Source: JAEZKC01 sp046538945 (GTDB taxonomy: Bacteria > Fibrobacterota > Chitinivibrionia > Chitinivibrionales > Chitinispirillaceae). From it: 9,858 bases of DNA. Of this stretch, positions 7,466 through 9,858 are shown one piece after another. The stretch is from positions 1 through 9,858 of the forward strand of contig JBKHHW010000113.1 in NCBI GenBank assembly GCA_046538945.1, written 5' to 3'. A model generated the notes under the pieces. That model ran no database searches. It saw only the letters and a program-made list of their open reading frames with translations, and was not told the origin of the DNA. Position numbers and translations under genes: made by a program. The first letter of the stretch is position 1, and the number at the start of each line of letters is the position of its first letter.

Positions 7466-9085
7466 ATGACTGAGAATCTACTTTTTCTAGTCGCTGGCTT
7501 TGTCATCGGGGGTATTGCAGCATCAATTGTCTGGGCTTTAAGCAGTTCCGTTAGGAAAAAGCATCAGAAGTCACGCCAGGAAGCTAAAGAGCAGGTCATG
7601 CTAACTATCGGTGAACTGCTTGCCGATGCCGATGCGATAACTGGTGACTTCAGGTGCGGTAATATCGATTTGGGAACCTTGCGTAAAGACCTTAACGAAA
7701 AGATCAATTCCATCACGAAACTCTTCAGAACCAATATGCATGTGCTCGATGTGTTCTTTGTGAAGTATACTGAACAGCAGATTGAAACACATCAGCAGGT
7801 AATGGAAAACCCCGAACGCAGGAGACCGGATTTCGGCGCCCCTGGGCATTCCTGGGGTTATGGTGTTCAGGAGACAGGGGGATCAGAAACGGATGTCATC
7901 GAGGAGTCCGACAAGAAGAGAAGCGAACCTGCAGTTGCGGAGTTCGACAGCTCCGAACAGCCGGAAGTCGTTGCCGATCATTTGGAGTCTGTTGCAGAGC
8001 AGTTCGAAGCTGTTTTGGAGCATCCCTCGGAAACCGAGCAGGAGGATGCACTTCAGGGCGAACAGGTAGACATGACAACGGAGCCGCAACAAAAGCCCTC
8101 TTCTTTTCAGCCAGAAGAAGAACCGGAAAAAACCACAGACCCTCAGGGAGTCGATGCTCAAGGGCCTTTGGAAACGGAGCCATCACCGGCTTTTTCATCG
8201 GAAGAGTCCCGGCCTGTTGAGCCGGACGAACCGTCTGAAGTGCAAATGTCGCCGGCTCTGGCCTCTGAAGAGCCGCAGGCCGTCGAAGAAGAATTTTTAA
8301 TACCTGAAGAGCCATCAGAAATTGAGCAGCCGGCGGCAGGTGAAACTCAAGATTCAGAAGAATCGGCACAACCGCAGGAACCAGAACCGATTCAGGCTTT
8401 TGAGTCAGATACATCTGCAGAACCAGTTTCCACACAGGCCTTCCAATCGGATGAGGTGCAGGGTTCAGATTCAGAAGCAATCCCGGTTTCGGAGGAGGAT
8501 GCGTTTGAAAGCTCATCGGATTCTGAAATTGTGTTTGAGATGCCGGTTGAGGAATCGGATGAGGAGACGGGTACTTTTGAGGAACCCACCTGGTCAGAAC
8601 AGTCGTTTGAGGATTTCGAAGCATCATTTGCTCAGTTTGAAGCTGCTGTTGAGGAGAAGTCCCGGGCTGCTCTCTCAAAGTCACAGGCGGAGCAGGACGC
8701 TGCCCGGAGTGAACCGGAGGAGAGCCAGGTTCAGCAGCAGCCGGAGGGGGCATCGGATCAGATGTCCGATATGGAGCAGGCGCTTGCGGGACAGGGGTAT
8801 GAGGTTCCTTCAGAAGAAGATGACCAGTTCTTGACTGAAACTATCTGTTTTGACAGGCGGATGATCCCAACCGATGGAAACCCTCCTGGTAATGGATCTG
8901 CTCAAGAACCGCGCGAGGGCCAGAACAGAATGCGGCACCCTGCAGCTCCCAAAGGAGCAAAACCGCCGCTGGCGCCCGATCAGCAGGCTCAGAATGTCCA
9001 GCCTCCAGCTTCGGAGGAGAAGGATCAGTCTGCCATTACCGGTGATGATGTTATTAACACCATAGATAACCTTTTCGGCCTCTGA
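7466..9085 (+). CDS. Membrane-anchored acidic Glu/Pro/Ser-rich protein of unknown function
   Basis: I do not recognise this 539-residue protein. One N-terminal transmembrane helix (4-26) with glycine spacing GFVIGG is followed by basic residues RKKHQKSRQ, which predicts the rest in the cytoplasm. Residues 35-115 are helical and look folded (EQVMLTIGELLADADAITG; MHVLDVFFVKYTEQQIE). Residues 135-455 are low-complexity, rich in E, P, S, Q and D, with almost no Lys or Arg, and are surely disordered. Within them is a degenerate tandem repeat: SPAFSSEESRPVEPDEPSEV (240-259) and SPALASEEPQAVEEE then PEEPSEI (262-286). After a more ordered patch FLTETICFDRRMIP (455-468) comes a Pro/Gln linker. The protein ends GDDVINTIDNLFGL, a hydrophobic, possibly docking, helix. 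The layout suggests a tether, with a membrane anchor and short binding motif at opposite ends. It has its own promoter and ends exactly where the convergent methyltransferase gene ends. An ATG at 7451 would add five residues. Confidence 0.8.
   Translation: MTENLLFLVAGFVIGGIAASIVWALSSSVRKKHQKSRQEAKEQVMLTIGELLADADAITGDFRCGNIDLGTLRKDLNEKINSITKLFRTNMHVLDVFFVKYTEQQIETHQQVMENPERRRPDFGAPGHSWGYGVQETGGSETDVIEESDKKRSEPAVAEFDSSEQPEVVADHLESVAEQFEAVLEHPSETEQEDALQGEQVDMTTEPQQKPSSFQPEEEPEKTTDPQGVDAQGPLETEPSPAFSSEESRPVEPDEPSEVQMSPALASEEPQAVEEEFLIPEEPSEIEQPAAGETQDSEESAQPQEPEPIQAFESDTSAEPVSTQAFQSDEVQGSDSEAIPVSEEDAFESSSDSEIVFEMPVEESDEETGTFEEPTWSEQSFEDFEASFAQFEAAVEEKSRAALSKSQAEQDAARSEPEESQVQQQPEGASDQMSDMEQALAGQGYEVPSEEDDQFLTETICFDRRMIPTDGNPPGNGSAQEPREGQNRMRHPAAPKGAKPPLAPDQQAQNVQPPASEEKDQSAITGDDVINTIDNLFGL
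8183..8326 (+). repeat. Degenerate tandem repeat inside the acidic protein
   Basis: Two adjoining units encode SPAFSSEESRPVEP-DEPSEV and SPALASEEPQAVEEE-FLIP-EEPSEI. The second has a short insertion. Both share the frame SPA-x-x-SEE-x-x-x-VE, then EPSE. At the DNA level they are clearly diverged (serine and glutamate codons differ), so the duplication is old or kept at the protein level. Confidence 0.5.
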
Positions 9086-9844
9086 TTACTGTCTTTGGAA
9101 GTTGCGCTGCCGCATGCATTCGTAAATGAGTACGGCTGCTGCGGTAGAAGCATTCAGTGATTGTGCTTCCGGGGCCATGGGTATCGACACGAACTGGCTG
9201 CACTGCTTCTGCAGATAGGGCGGGATACCCCGATGTTCTCCACCTGTGATAAGAATCGTTGGTCCGGAAAGGTTTGCCTCCGTAGGAACGGTTCCGTCTT
9301 CCATGACTGCCCCGGCGATGGTGAATCCCTTACGGGCATATTCACCTATGAGTCCTTCCAGATTTCTGGGTTTCACGATGCAGAGATGTTCGAGCATGCC
9401 CGCGGAGCTTTTGGCTACGGCTGCATTCAGGGGAACCGTGTTCTTCCTTTCCAGAAGAAGCGCGTCGATGCCGAAACAGACGCTGGAGCGAATGATTGCA
9501 CCCAGATTGCCCGGATCCTCGATGGATGCGGCAATCAGCAGTACTGGTGACCTTTTCCGCTCCGTTATCTCCTGCAGTTGCTCCACTGTGCAGTAAGGTT
9601 TTATGCTGCAGAACGCGACGACTCCCTGATGTTTCATCGTGCCGGCAAGAGAGTTTATCTTCACTTCAGGAACAAGGTTGTAGCAAAGACGTTCTTTTCT
9701 GCATTTCTTCAGAAGGTTGAACAGTGTCTGGTTTTTCCTGTCCTTATCAAAGTAGATGTGTTCGATGTCGTTTTTGCGGGTTGAGATAAGTGCTTCCACT
9801 GCATGAATTCCATAGATCGGAACATCACGGGTTTCTGTATTCAT
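9086..9844 (-). CDS. rlmB: TrmH/SpoU-family 2'-O-ribose RNA methyltransferase, RlmB-like
   Basis: This is a 252-residue SPOUT methyltransferase. RlmB uses S-adenosylmethionine to methylate the 2'-O of G2251 in 23S rRNA. The N-terminal substrate-binding domain (1-95) starts with the family hallmark IYGIHAVEALI (10-20) and contains KHQGVVAF (71-78). The SPOUT domain carries motif 1 EDPGNLGAIIRSS (109-121; Asn113 and catalytic-type Arg119), motif 2 ITGGEHRGIPP (199-209; Glu203) and motif 3 IPM (221-223) plus SLNASTAAAVLIYE (229-242). All key residues for the trefoil-knot fold are present and the length is normal. Motif 2 is GGEHRG rather than the GSEGKG I associate with RlmB, so another rRNA site in the TrmH family is possible. 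The ATG at 9844 has a GAGAG site 4 bases upstream. The stop codon directly abuts the stop of the convergent acidic-protein gene. Confidence 0.88.
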   Translation of the reverse strand: MNTETRDVPIYGIHAVEALISTRKNDIEHIYFDKDRKNQTLFNLLKKCRKERLCYNLVPEVKINSLAGTMKHQGVVAFCSIKPYCTVEQLQEITERKRSPVLLIAASIEDPGNLGAIIRSSVCFGIDALLLERKNTVPLNAAVAKSSAGMLEHLCIVKPRNLEGLIGEYARKGFTIAGAVMEDGTVPTEANLSGPTILITGGEHRGIPPYLQKQCSQFVSIPMAPEAQSLNASTAAAVLIYECMRQRNFQRQ

Positions 9845-9858
9845 CGAGCTCTCTTTCA

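Noticed and set aside
7896..8753. 285-codon open frame on the minus strand, opposite the acidic protein
   Set aside because: It is a Pro/Leu/Gln-rich translation produced by the Glu/Ser/Pro-biased codons on the other strand. It has no recognisable domain, and the plus-strand frame is longer and has a promoter, ribosome site and membrane helix.
8322..8834. 170-codon Arg-rich open frame in another plus-strand frame
   Set aside because: It is a shifted reading of the same low-complexity Glu/Gln region. The Arg/Leu-rich composition has no domain pattern.

Overview
The window is an ordinary-looking stretch of bacterial chromosome, about half G+C, with five intact or nearly intact genes, one gene cut by the left edge and one decayed gene remnant. 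It contains no RNA genes, CRISPR array, insertion sequence or phage gene that I can support. PriA, a TrmH-family rRNA methyltransferase, a two-gene FapA/HD-GYP pair and an archaeal-looking GT5 glucan synthase suggest a free-living, probably diderm bacterium. The flippase remnant resembles those of the Bacteroidetes/Fibrobacteres side of the tree, but I cannot fix the phylum.

Layout, left to right. (1) Positions 1-2746, minus strand: a FapA (DUF342) family protein with a duplicated N-terminal domain, followed 13 bases later by an HD-GYP-type protein that runs off the left edge. (2) Positions 2747-2964: a divergent intergenic region. (3) 2965-5193, plus strand: priA, the replication-restart helicase. 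(4) 5194-5547: no intact gene, but the C-terminal third of a flippase-like (UPF0104/LPG-synthase membrane region) protein survives, split by one extra T. (5) 5548-7335, plus strand: a GT5 glycogen-synthase-like glycosyltransferase with altered active-site motifs. (6) 7370-7398: a near-consensus sigma70 promoter. (7) 7466-9085, plus strand: a membrane-anchored protein with a very long acidic Glu/Pro/Ser/Gln-rich region and a short C-terminal motif; I do not recognise it. (8) 9086-9844, minus strand: an RlmB/TrmH-type 2'-O-methyltransferase, abutting the previous gene tail to tail with no spacer.

The clearest functional link is the FapA/HD-GYP pair, which probably couples a beta-helical scaffold protein to cyclic-di-GMP (or related) turnover. 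The other genes appear to be independent units. I did not find a convincing new multi-gene system. The most useful leads are the flippase remnant, the duplicated FapA domain, the non-standard GT5 active site and the acidic membrane-tethered protein.
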